Assembly: GCA_005877345.1 (NCBI GenBank)
Contig: VBPR01000057.1
Span: 1 to 8,799 of the forward strand
Source: Nitrososphaerota archaeon
GTDB lineage: Archaea > Thermoproteota > Nitrososphaeria > Nitrososphaerales > Nitrososphaeraceae
Direction: 5' to 3'
Length of the DNA stretch: 8,799 nucleotides
Shown here in pieces: positions 1 to 5,772 of this stretch. Position 1 is the first letter of the stretch; the number at the start of each line of letters is the position of its first letter. Made by a program: the position numbers and the translations under genes. The notes beneath the pieces were generated by a model. It had not been told where the DNA came from. It ran no database searches and saw only the letters and a list, made by a program, of their open reading frames with translations.

Positions 1-379
1 GAGGATTAAGCCATGATGAAGTGTGAAACTGGTGATTATCGTATATTATTTTTATTCCATATTTGTCAGCAAGGGTCGCGGCAAATTTCAGCTCATTTAT
101 GAATGCTACCGGGTTTTTCACAAAAGATTCCCAATAATATACAAATCTCACATGATTCATTCCCCCTTCTTTTATTATCTTATAACTCTGATCATAATAG
201 TTATCAGGAAAAGGATTCTTAAAGTCCCGTGTCTGGGGCAGACTGGTATAGTAACCTAGCATATTTACTCCAATCAGGGCTGGGAACTTTGCACCTTGAC
301 CATAACTTAGATTAGTTATCAGCGAAACATTTAGAATTAATAAAAAGACAAATGAAACCCCAAAAACAGACAAGTTCAT
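1..379 (-). CDS. Secreted glycoside hydrolase family 5 (cellulase-like), N-terminal part, cut by window edge
   Basis: The minus strand is open from an ATG at 379-377 to the left edge, giving 126 residues with no stop, so the gene continues outside. Residues 1-28 form a signal peptide: a long hydrophobic core (VFLLILNVSLI) ending near SYG-Q, so the enzyme is probably exported or membrane-tethered. The mature part reads as the first three strands of a GH5 TIM barrel: GVNMLGYY (residues 37-44), HVRFVYYWE with the conserved Arg78, and IKIIYDNHQFH with the conserved strand-3 His116. GH5 enzymes are retaining beta-glycanases (cellulase, mannanase and others); the two catalytic glutamates would lie beyond the edge, so substrate and activity cannot be judged. 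It lies 58 nt downstream of a nucleotide-sugar dehydrogenase on the same strand and near a polysaccharide synthase, which suggests a role in trimming or releasing an extracellular polymer. Family call is fairly sure, specificity is not. Confidence 0.82.
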   Translation of the reverse strand, partial: MNLSVFGVSFVFLLILNVSLITNLSYGQGAKFPALIGVNMLGYYTSLPQTRDFKNPFPDNYYDQSYKIIKEGGMNHVRFVYYWESFVKNPVAFINELKFAATLADKYGIKIIYDNHQFHTSSWLNP

Positions 380-404
380 TACTAAAGAAAAATTTAACTC
401 TCCC

Positions 405-412
405 AATATAAA
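405..412 (-). promoter_or_regulatory. Candidate TATA box for the GH5 gene
   Basis: Read on the minus strand this is TTTATATT, a good match to the archaeal box A. Its centre lies about 30 nt upstream of the GH5 ATG, so transcription starting about 25 nt downstream would give a nearly leaderless mRNA, a common arrangement in archaea. This suggests the GH5 gene has its own promoter and is not only read through from the dehydrogenase gene. Inferred from sequence and spacing only. Confidence 0.45.
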
Positions 413-429
413 TTATTGAAGAGTAAAAG

Positions 430-465
430 TTCGGGTATTAAGAATGGGTTTCTCTAGCACCCGAA
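430..465 (-). terminator. Weak hairpin over the dehydrogenase stop codon, possible terminator
   Basis: TTCGGGT (430-436) and ACCCGAA (459-465) form a perfect 7-bp inverted repeat with a 22-nt loop that contains the stop codon of the dehydrogenase (440-438). A competing GGGT/ACCC pairing (446-449 with 459-462) shares one arm. On the minus strand the hairpin is followed by CTTTTACTCTTC, only moderately T-rich. It may mark the 3' end of the dehydrogenase transcript before the GH5 promoter, or may be chance. Confidence 0.25.
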
Positions 466-1331
466 ACGAGTTGTCTTGTAGTTGTTAGATCCTCAATTTT
501 CTTGTTTATGTTTAGTACTATTTCAAGTAAGTCAGGTTCAATCCTATTTTGTTTTATGAAAGAAGCTAGCGCTTGAGTGTCTTTAGGTAGACACATTCCA
601 TCAAATGGTCTTCCAAATTCAGTGCCATACTTGCCAATTCTTTTATCTAAAGATACTCCTAAACTTACAACCTTATCATCTATTCCCAAGTGTTTACATA
701 TCAATCCTATTTCATTAAAGAACGAAATCTTCAATGACAAAAAGCAATTTGATGCATACTTGATAAGCTCTGCTGCCTCAAATGATGTTGTGATTATATT
801 TTTTGTTAATGGTTGGTATACATCTACTAATAACCTTGATAATTCATTATTACTTTCCTCTCCTATTATTACCCTATCTGGATTGAAGAAATCATCCAAT
901 GCCGAATTTTGTCTCAGAAATTCTGGATTATATGCGATCTCATAGTGTACCCCCCTCTTTTTTGTGCAATTTTTTTCGAGATAGTTCACGACTACGCTGC
1001 GCATAGTTCCAGGTAACATTGTGCTCCGGAAGATCAGCAAATGACGTTTTACAGATGTATTGAGATAGTTTGCGAGTTGATAAAGTGCAGATAGTATTTG
1101 AGAAAGATCTTGTTGGGAGTTATGGGTTGGAGTATTCACACAAACGAATGAGATATCTGTTTGTGATAATGCATCACCCAAATCATTTGCTACTTTATAT
1201 CCATTACTCTTTAAAGTCCTCAGCTTTTCCTTTGAAATGTCATAAAAAATGACTTCATGACCTAGCTTGTGAAACCCTTGGCCCGTTGCGCTTCCTACTA
1301 CGCCCGAACCAATAATGCTTATCTTACTCGT
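438..1331 (-). CDS. Short UDP-glucose/GDP-mannose dehydrogenase family protein, non-standard ACG start, lacks C-terminal domain
   Basis: The family oxidises an NDP-sugar C6 alcohol to the uronic acid using two NAD+, supplying uronates for polysaccharides. Taking an ACG at 1331-1329 as residue 1 gives 297 residues. A Rossmann fold starts at once: GSGVVG at 8-13 and Asp31 at the end of the second strand (NAD preference). NPEFLR is at 135-140. The central domain has KYASN (Lys191, Asn195), KISFFNE (201-207) and the nucleophile motif CLPKD (Cys247, Lys250, Asp251); the spacing of these residues matches classical UDP-glucose dehydrogenases. The protein ends about 45 residues after the Cys, so the usual C-terminal nucleotide-sugar-binding domain of about 100 residues is absent. 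No ATG, GTG or TTG occurs in frame between the upstream stop (1368-1370) and codon 51 (TTG at 1181), which would remove half the NAD fold. A GAGGGA 6 nt before the ACG supports that start. It could instead be a decaying gene; which sugar it oxidises is unknown. Confidence 0.68.
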   Translation of the reverse strand, partial: TSKISIIGSGVVGSATGQGFHKLGHEVIFYDISKEKLRTLKSNGYKVANDLGDALSQTDISFVCVNTPTHNSQQDLSQILSALYQLANYLNTSVKRHLLIFRSTMLPGTMRSVVVNYLEKNCTKKRGVHYEIAYNPEFLRQNSALDDFFNPDRVIIGEESNNELSRLLVDVYQPLTKNIITTSFEAAELIKYASNCFLSLKISFFNEIGLICKHLGIDDKVVSLGVSLDKRIGKYGTEFGRPFDGMCLPKDTQALASFIKQNRIEPDLLEIVLNINKKIEDLTTTRQLVSGARETHS

Positions 1332-1337
1332 TCGAAA

Positions 1338-1343
1338 TCCCTC
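1338..1343 (-). promoter_or_regulatory. Shine-Dalgarno-like GAGGGA upstream of the ACG codon
   Basis: On the minus strand GAGGGA is followed by six bases and then ACG AGT AAG ATA. The spacing is typical for a ribosome binding site and the codons after ACG encode the first Rossmann strand, so the ACG sits exactly where an ATG would be expected. This is the main argument for placing the dehydrogenase start at 1331. Confidence 0.5.
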
Positions 1344-1370
1344 TTTATTATAGGGGGTTATAACTAATCA

Positions 1371-1380
1371 TATTTATATA
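1371..1380 (-). promoter_or_regulatory. TATA-like element in the divergent spacer
   Basis: The minus strand reads TATATAAATA, about 45 nt upstream of the proposed dehydrogenase ACG, which would give a leader of roughly 20 nt holding the GAGGGA site. The plus strand reads TTTATATA at 1373-1380, also a good archaeal box A, which could serve the glycosyltransferase gene with a leader near 95 nt. One near-palindromic element could therefore drive both divergent genes, though a weaker AT-rich stretch at 1454-1464 is an alternative for the plus strand. Confidence 0.4.
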
Positions 1381-1487
1381 ATTCCTTTTCATTTTCAAGA
1401 AAGAAATATAGTAAAAATTAACAGGAAACATCTTACCTCATTAACTTCTAGCTCATAATAAAAGTTACTAATAAATAATGTGGAAAT

Positions 1488-1491
1488 GGAG
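1488..1491 (+). promoter_or_regulatory. GGAG ribosome binding site for the GTG-initiated glycosyltransferase
   Basis: GGAG lies 8 nt before the GTG at 1500. There is no in-frame ATG nearby upstream (the ATG at 1486-1488 is out of frame), so this site decides the GTG start. Confidence 0.6.
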
Positions 1492-1499
1492 CTAAAACT

Positions 1500-2963
1500 G
1501 TGAACCCTTACAGGACCCCAACTTTTCAAAAGCATACCGGAATATTTGGCAATATAATTTTTGACCTGATACTGATAGCATTTGCTATTTCACTGCTTTT
1601 ATCACCAATATGGTTTGACATAAATGATATTGTCTATCAGATTAATGGCTTACAAAATTATATAGCTAGAAATTTCGTGCCAAGTTCATTATACGGTCAT
1701 TGGCTTGTTATACCGCTAGGGATAATCGGAATCTGGAGATGGACAGTATGGTCTATCAAGAAAATAGTTGCATCCTTTTACTCTCCGATAACACCTGAAT
1801 CAGTTAACCTTAATTCGCGAGATACACTTAGACTCGCTGTATCAGTAATTATACCTGTATATAATGAAGACCAGAAAATCTTTAGGCGATCTTTGGAATC
1901 ATGGTGGAAAAATAAACCGGCTGAAATAATTGCAATTATTGATAAATCGGACACAGGTTGCATAGCTGAATTTAAAGAGTTTCAACAAGGCAAGGACAAC
2001 CTTAAATTGAAAGTAACCTCTAAACCCGGGAAGAGGCCTGCCCTTGTTGACGGTATTTTAGAATCAAAGGGTGAAATTGTTGCTTTGACAGATAGTGATA
2101 CTATGTGGGATTCAAATTTCTTGGAAAATGCATTACGACCATTCCAGGTCGATTCAAAAATCGGAGGAGTTACTCCCAGATTTCACCCAATTGAAACAGG
2201 AACAATATGGCAAAAGATGACTGATATTTTTTGGGATAGTCGAAACCATTTAGATATGCCTGCACAGACGGCAGGAGGAAAAGCTCTGTCTTGCCTGAGC
2301 GGAAAAACTGCATTATACCGTAGGGAAATTCTATTACCCAAGATGAATTTGTTCCTAAATGAGATTATTCTTGGCAGAAAAAAAGAATCAGGTGAAGATA
2401 AATGCTTTACGAGACTTGTTCAACAAGAGGGATGGAAGACATATTATCAGAGTTCTGCAATAATATATTCGTCTGCCGCTCCAGGCTTTGACCAATTTAT
2501 CAGGCAACGGATTAGATGGGCAAGAAATAGTCATAACTCTGATTTCCAGAGTTTATGGAGCGGATGGGTGTGGAAACGTCCATACCTTGCATTCTCTATG
2601 ATAGATCGTTTTATTTCAGTTTTTACCCTACTGCTTGGTCCAATATTTTTCTCAATTGCCATTATCGAAAATCAATTGGGATTAGCGATTTCAATTATTA
2701 TCTTGTGGCTTGTTGGAAGGATGATTAAAATATATCCACATTTAAGACGCAATACACTGGATATATTCATACTACCAATATATTTAGGAGTAAGTTTCTT
2801 GATGGCGCTAACCAGATTGTATGCTCTTGTTACTATTCGAGATCAACATATCATCAGAGGGTTTAGGAAAGTAAAGGCTAGCAGAATAAAGAAAATTAAG
2901 GATTACTTCTTAACCATCGAAATAATAGCAGGAATATTCATTTTTGCATTCGTCTTCCGTTGA
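1500..2963 (+). CDS. Membrane processive glycosyltransferase family 2 (hyaluronan/cellulose synthase-like)
   Basis: A 487-residue membrane protein, GTG start. Two N-terminal hydrophobic segments (about 17-37 and 68-90) precede a cytosolic GT-A domain (about 112-345), followed by about four further membrane segments (about 366-390, 394-410, 420-443, 470-487). The GT2 motifs are all present: VSVIIPVYNED (114-124), Asp148, KPGKR (175-179), the metal-binding DSD (198-200), GED (298-300) with the general-base Asp300, and QRIRW (336-340), the Q-x-x-R-W signature of processive synthases. Motif order and topology resemble bacterial class I hyaluronan synthases, which polymerise NDP-sugars and push the chain through their own membrane channel. 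The polymer made here cannot be read from sequence; chitin, cellulose or mixed glucuronate polymers are alternatives. It is divergent from the nucleotide-sugar dehydrogenase gene across 168 bp, which fits a uronate-containing product. Confidence 0.87.
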   Translation: MNPYRTPTFQKHTGIFGNIIFDLILIAFAISLLLSPIWFDINDIVYQINGLQNYIARNFVPSSLYGHWLVIPLGIIGIWRWTVWSIKKIVASFYSPITPESVNLNSRDTLRLAVSVIIPVYNEDQKIFRRSLESWWKNKPAEIIAIIDKSDTGCIAEFKEFQQGKDNLKLKVTSKPGKRPALVDGILESKGEIVALTDSDTMWDSNFLENALRPFQVDSKIGGVTPRFHPIETGTIWQKMTDIFWDSRNHLDMPAQTAGGKALSCLSGKTALYRREILLPKMNLFLNEIILGRKKESGEDKCFTRLVQQEGWKTYYQSSAIIYSSAAPGFDQFIRQRIRWARNSHNSDFQSLWSGWVWKRPYLAFSMIDRFISVFTLLLGPIFFSIAIIENQLGLAISIIILWLVGRMIKIYPHLRRNTLDIFILPIYLGVSFLMALTRLYALVTIRDQHIIRGFRKVKASRIKKIKDYFLTIEIIAGIFIFAFVFR

Positions 2964-3034
2964 TATCGACTATTATTATTGTTACCTTTATTTAACACAA
3001 ATTTGAAATTAAATGAAAATGCACACTTACGATA
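2964..3034. terminator. Convergent AT-rich spacer, likely bidirectional transcription end
   Basis: This 71-bp spacer separates the 3' end of the glycosyltransferase gene from the 3' end of hisF. The plus strand carries T-rich runs after the glycosyltransferase stop (TATTATTATTG, CCTTTATTT), and the minus strand carries ATTTTCATTTAATTTC after the hisF stop. Archaeal termination commonly relies on oligo-T tracts without hairpins. No clear stem-loop is visible. There is no room here for hisI or hisE. Confidence 0.35.
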
Positions 3035-3838
3035 TCATAATCTGGTTTGAATTCCTTTCTCGGCCAAATACCTCTTAACCTTATCTAATTTTAAATTATC
3101 ATAATGAAAAATCGAAGCTGCCAGAACAGCGTCGACGTCAGTTTTATTAAATACTTCAAACATGTGTTCTGATGAGCCACAGCCGCCTGATGCAATAACA
3201 GGTATTCTCACATTGTTACATATTGCATTTGTTAATTCAATATCATAACCATTTTTAGTACCATCTGCATCTATACTTGTCAAAAGTATTTCACCGGCAC
3301 CAAGCTCCTCGACCTTCTTTGCCCATTGAATAGCATCAATAGCAGTACCCTTGGACCCTCCGTATATCATAACCTCAAAGTAGAAATCCTTATCATGACC
3401 GGACGTTACTGTATTTTTTTCATCAACTCTAAAATTTCTCTTAACATCTATCGCCACAACAACGCATTGTCTTCCAAAAATTTTCATGAGATCTGTTACC
3501 AAATTTGGATTTTTAACACTAGCAGTATTGATAGAAACTTTGTCTGCTCCATTAAGGAGAATCTGTCTTGCATCTGAAAGTGTCCTAATTCCTCCTCCCA
3601 CCGTAAAAGGTATGTCTATTACACTGGCTACTTTCTTAACTATGCTCTTCATTATTTCACGGTCCTGTTTTGACGCCGTAATATCTAGGAAGACAAGTTC
3701 ATCAGCTCCCTGATCGCTGTATTTTCTTGCCAATTCAACAGGATCGCCTGCGTCTTTAACTCCTCGAAACCTGATTCCTTTAACTACCCTTCCATTATCA
3801 ACATCTAGACAAGGAATGATTCTCTTAGATAGGGGCAT
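3035..3838 (-). CDS. hisF: Imidazole glycerol phosphate synthase, cyclase subunit HisF
   Basis: 267 residues, the usual HisF length. It uses ammonia from HisH to convert PRFAR into imidazole glycerol phosphate and AICAR in the cytoplasm. The (beta/alpha)8 barrel opens with KRIIPCLDVDNGRVVKG, with catalytic Asp12, and the second catalytic Asp131 lies in VVVAIDVKRN; these match the Asp11/Asp130 pair of characterised HisF. Phosphate-binding loops are GGGIR (81-85), DGTKNGYD (192-199) and ASGGCGS (216-222). The ATG overlaps the hisA stop by one base (TAATG), so translation is probably coupled. It is the last gene of the operon in this window; a convergent glycosyltransferase follows 71 bp away, so hisI/hisE do not follow it. 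Confidence 0.97.
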   Translation of the reverse strand: MPLSKRIIPCLDVDNGRVVKGIRFRGVKDAGDPVELARKYSDQGADELVFLDITASKQDREIMKSIVKKVASVIDIPFTVGGGIRTLSDARQILLNGADKVSINTASVKNPNLVTDLMKIFGRQCVVVAIDVKRNFRVDEKNTVTSGHDKDFYFEVMIYGGSKGTAIDAIQWAKKVEELGAGEILLTSIDADGTKNGYDIELTNAICNNVRIPVIASGGCGSSEHMFEVFNKTDVDAVLAASIFHYDNLKLDKVKRYLAEKGIQTRL

Positions 3839-4548
3839 TACGCTATTGCTTTCACCTTTTTAATATCCAATCTGTCTTCATACAATGCCTTCCCAAGAAT
3901 AACACTATCGCATCCAATTGATCTAACCCTTAATACATCTACCAAACTTGAAATTCCTCCACTGGCTATTATTCTTGAATTTCGATCAGCATTAATGCTA
4001 TTTAAAGTGACAACGTCTGGTCCTGAGAGTGTTCCATCTTTAACTATGCTGGTCAGGAGAAAAATGTTTATTCCTAGTTTATTGAATTTAATTATTGCAT
4101 CTTCAATTTTATAATTCGAAGAGGATTTCCAACCATCAATCATAACCTTTCCATTTATCTCGTCTAGCGAAATAACAATCCTGTCACTATAATTTTTCCT
4201 AAGCAAACGTAATTGATCCAAATTTCGATACGCCATAGTACCAACTACAATTTTTGAAAATCCCATCTTAGCAATTTTTTCAAAATTTTCTATATTACGA
4301 ATACCTCCTCCAATCTGGATTGGAATATTTACTGAATGCAATATTTCAGCGATTGTTGACAAGTTGTCGGATTCATTACCAAATGCTGCATCAAGATCAA
4401 TGATATGCAACATGTCTGCCCCCTCTTTTTCCCATTTTTTTGCCACTTGAACGGGATTATTACTATATACCTTCTTGGTTGATTGGTCTCCTTTCGTTAA
4501 CCTAACTACATCCCCATTCATTATGTCTATTGCTGCTAGTACCTTCAT
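3838..4548 (-). CDS. hisA: ProFAR isomerase HisA
   Basis: 236 residues. HisA carries out the Amadori isomerisation of ProFAR to PRFAR, the substrate of HisF/HisH. It is a HisF-like TIM barrel: catalytic Asp8 in MKVLAAIDIMNGDVVRL and Asp129 in IVISLDEINGK, matching the Asp8/Asp127 pair known in bacterial HisA, with DGW (138-140) after it. Phosphate-binding loops are GGGIR (80-84) and DGTLSGPD (171-178) with ASGGIS (195-200). The start ATG overlaps the hisH stop in an ATGA arrangement (4-nt overlap), and its own stop shares a base with the hisF start. I see no TrpF-type features that would argue for a dual PriA enzyme, but sequence reading alone does not exclude one. Confidence 0.96.
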   Translation of the reverse strand: MKVLAAIDIMNGDVVRLTKGDQSTKKVYSNNPVQVAKKWEKEGADMLHIIDLDAAFGNESDNLSTIAEILHSVNIPIQIGGGIRNIENFEKIAKMGFSKIVVGTMAYRNLDQLRLLRKNYSDRIVISLDEINGKVMIDGWKSSSNYKIEDAIIKFNKLGINIFLLTSIVKDGTLSGPDVVTLNSINADRNSRIIASGGISSLVDVLRVRSIGCDSVILGKALYEDRLDIKKVKAIA

Positions 4549-5165
4549 TCGTTTTTTTCACAAATTTTGATAAAATTTTTCACAATCTGGGCTCCAATTT
4601 TTCCCGATTTTTCAGGGTGAAATTGTGTGCCGAAAAGATTGGAGCGTTCAATCACAACAGGCAATATCGAGCCATAATCAGCTATTGCAGCAATAAGATT
4701 TTTATCTTCAGGCTCAATATGATAAGAATGAACAAAATATACCCAGGAATCTTGCGGAATCCCTTTTAGTAGATTACTTTCTCTTTTGACAATTCTTAAA
4801 TTATTCCAACCAATGTGAGGAACTTTAACTTTCTTTTTTGGAAGCATCAATACATCACCTTCTAATAATTTAAGTCCATCAAGAATTCCCTCCTCGCTTT
4901 TATTGAATAACATTTCCAAACCTAGACATATGCCAAGTATAGGCATTCCATTATCCACGGCCATATTGAGTAATAATGCCTCTCTTTGTATGGAACTAAT
5001 TGCGTTATCAAAATTACCAACTCCTGGTAAAACTAGCCCATCATATTTTTCCAATTCTTCTAGAGTTCTTATAATATCTACAGAATGTGCACCATTTCTG
5101 AGAAGGGCTTGGTGCAAATTAAATAGATTTCCTGTCCCAAAATCAAAAATAGCTATCTTACTCAT
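4545..5165 (-). CDS. hisH: Imidazole glycerol phosphate synthase, glutamine amidotransferase subunit HisH
   Basis: 206 residues, the usual length of a class I (triad) glutaminase. HisH hydrolyses glutamine and channels ammonia into the HisF barrel. The nucleophile is Cys80 in ILGICLGLE, and the other triad members His183 and Glu185 are in QFHPEKS. The oxyanion-loop sequence LPGVGNF (46-52) and the HisF-interface motif PHIGWN (116-121) are present. The N-terminus IAIFDFGTGNL is typical. The ATG directly abuts the hisB stop (TAAATG), and the stop overlaps the hisA start, consistent with tight co-translation of HisH with HisA and HisF. No strong Shine-Dalgarno is visible. Confidence 0.97.
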   Translation of the reverse strand: MSKIAIFDFGTGNLFNLHQALLRNGAHSVDIIRTLEELEKYDGLVLPGVGNFDNAISSIQREALLLNMAVDNGMPILGICLGLEMLFNKSEEGILDGLKLLEGDVLMLPKKKVKVPHIGWNNLRIVKRESNLLKGIPQDSWVYFVHSYHIEPEDKNLIAAIADYGSILPVVIERSNLFGTQFHPEKSGKIGAQIVKNFIKICEKNE

Positions 5166-5765
5166 TTACATCATGTCTTTAGTACTTGGTAAACCTTTTC
5201 TCCTTTGATCAATAGCAGCTGCATTTCTAAACGCAATGGCGAAACTCTTCATGGCAGATTCTAATTTATGATGATCATCTTTTCCATATTCTACTAATAT
5301 GTGTGTACAGGCCACAAGATTTTGTAGCAAAGATCTGAAGAAGTGTTCAATATCCTCCTTAGCCATACCTTCTACTTCATTCCTTTCCAACTTTAATTCA
5401 AATTTAGAGAATTGTCTTCTAACCAAATCAATTGCTGAATTGCTCCTCGAATCGTCCATAGGCACGATAGCATAGCCAAATCTCATTATTCTGGCTCTGT
5501 CTCCTAATGCCTTATCCAGTCCCTGTCCGATGCAAATAGCGATGTCTTCTATTAAATGATGTAGGATTGAATCATGTGATTTAACATCAGCTTCAATGTC
5601 AACTAGGCTGTATTTGCAAAACGTTGTTATGAGGTGATCTAGAAATTTCAAACCACTGGCGATCTGTGCCCTACCATCGCCATCAAGATTTAGATTTATG
5701 CTTATCATTGTTTCGGATGTAGTTCTGCTCAGCGATGCAGTCCTAAGTTTATCAGTATCTGACAA
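5166..5765 (-). CDS. hisB: Imidazoleglycerol-phosphate dehydratase HisB (monofunctional)
   Basis: 199 residues, dehydrating imidazole glycerol phosphate to imidazole-acetol phosphate with a di-manganese centre. It is the dehydratase alone, without the phosphatase fusion of enterobacterial HisB. Metal ligands are all recognisable: His44 (FLDH), His69-His70-x-x-Glu73, His155, His165-His166-x-x-Glu169; Glu18 in RTTSET is also kept. Phosphate-site residues Arg95 (MRFG), Arg117 and Lys196 are present, while several positions differ from the textbook pattern (VPMDD for PMDE, VRR for SGR, HIL for HIR, PSTKD for PSSKG). The start is a TTG at 5765: no ATG or GTG lies between it and the in-frame stop at 5784-5786, and the next ATG (codon 20) would remove RTTSET. 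It begins 7 nt after the HAD gene stop, with no clear Shine-Dalgarno. Confidence 0.94.
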   Translation of the reverse strand: MSDTDKLRTASLSRTTSETMISINLNLDGDGRAQIASGLKFLDHLITTFCKYSLVDIEADVKSHDSILHHLIEDIAICIGQGLDKALGDRARIMRFGYAIVPMDDSRSNSAIDLVRRQFSKFELKLERNEVEGMAKEDIEHFFRSLLQNLVACTHILVEYGKDDHHKLESAMKSFAIAFRNAAAIDQRRKGLPSTKDMM

Positions 5766-5772
5766 TTGGTAT

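Noticed and set aside
23..259. Open frame on the plus strand (78 codons)
   Set aside because: It is antisense to the GH5 gene, which has a signal peptide and recognisable barrel motifs; the plus-strand product shows no family features.
577..945. Plus-strand open frame of 122 codons
   Set aside because: Antisense to the conserved central part of the nucleotide-sugar dehydrogenase; no recognisable features.
438..1181. Starting the dehydrogenase at the TTG at 1181
   Set aside because: It would remove the GSGVVG NAD-binding motif and about 50 residues that clearly continue the Rossmann fold upstream.
2964..3034. A small hisE- or hisI-like gene between hisF and the glycosyltransferase
   Set aside because: Only 71 bp of AT-rich sequence; too short for either and no coding pattern.
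3326..3713. Plus-strand open frames opposite hisF
   Set aside because: Shadows of the strongly conserved hisF reading frame; no plausible ribosome site or family motif.
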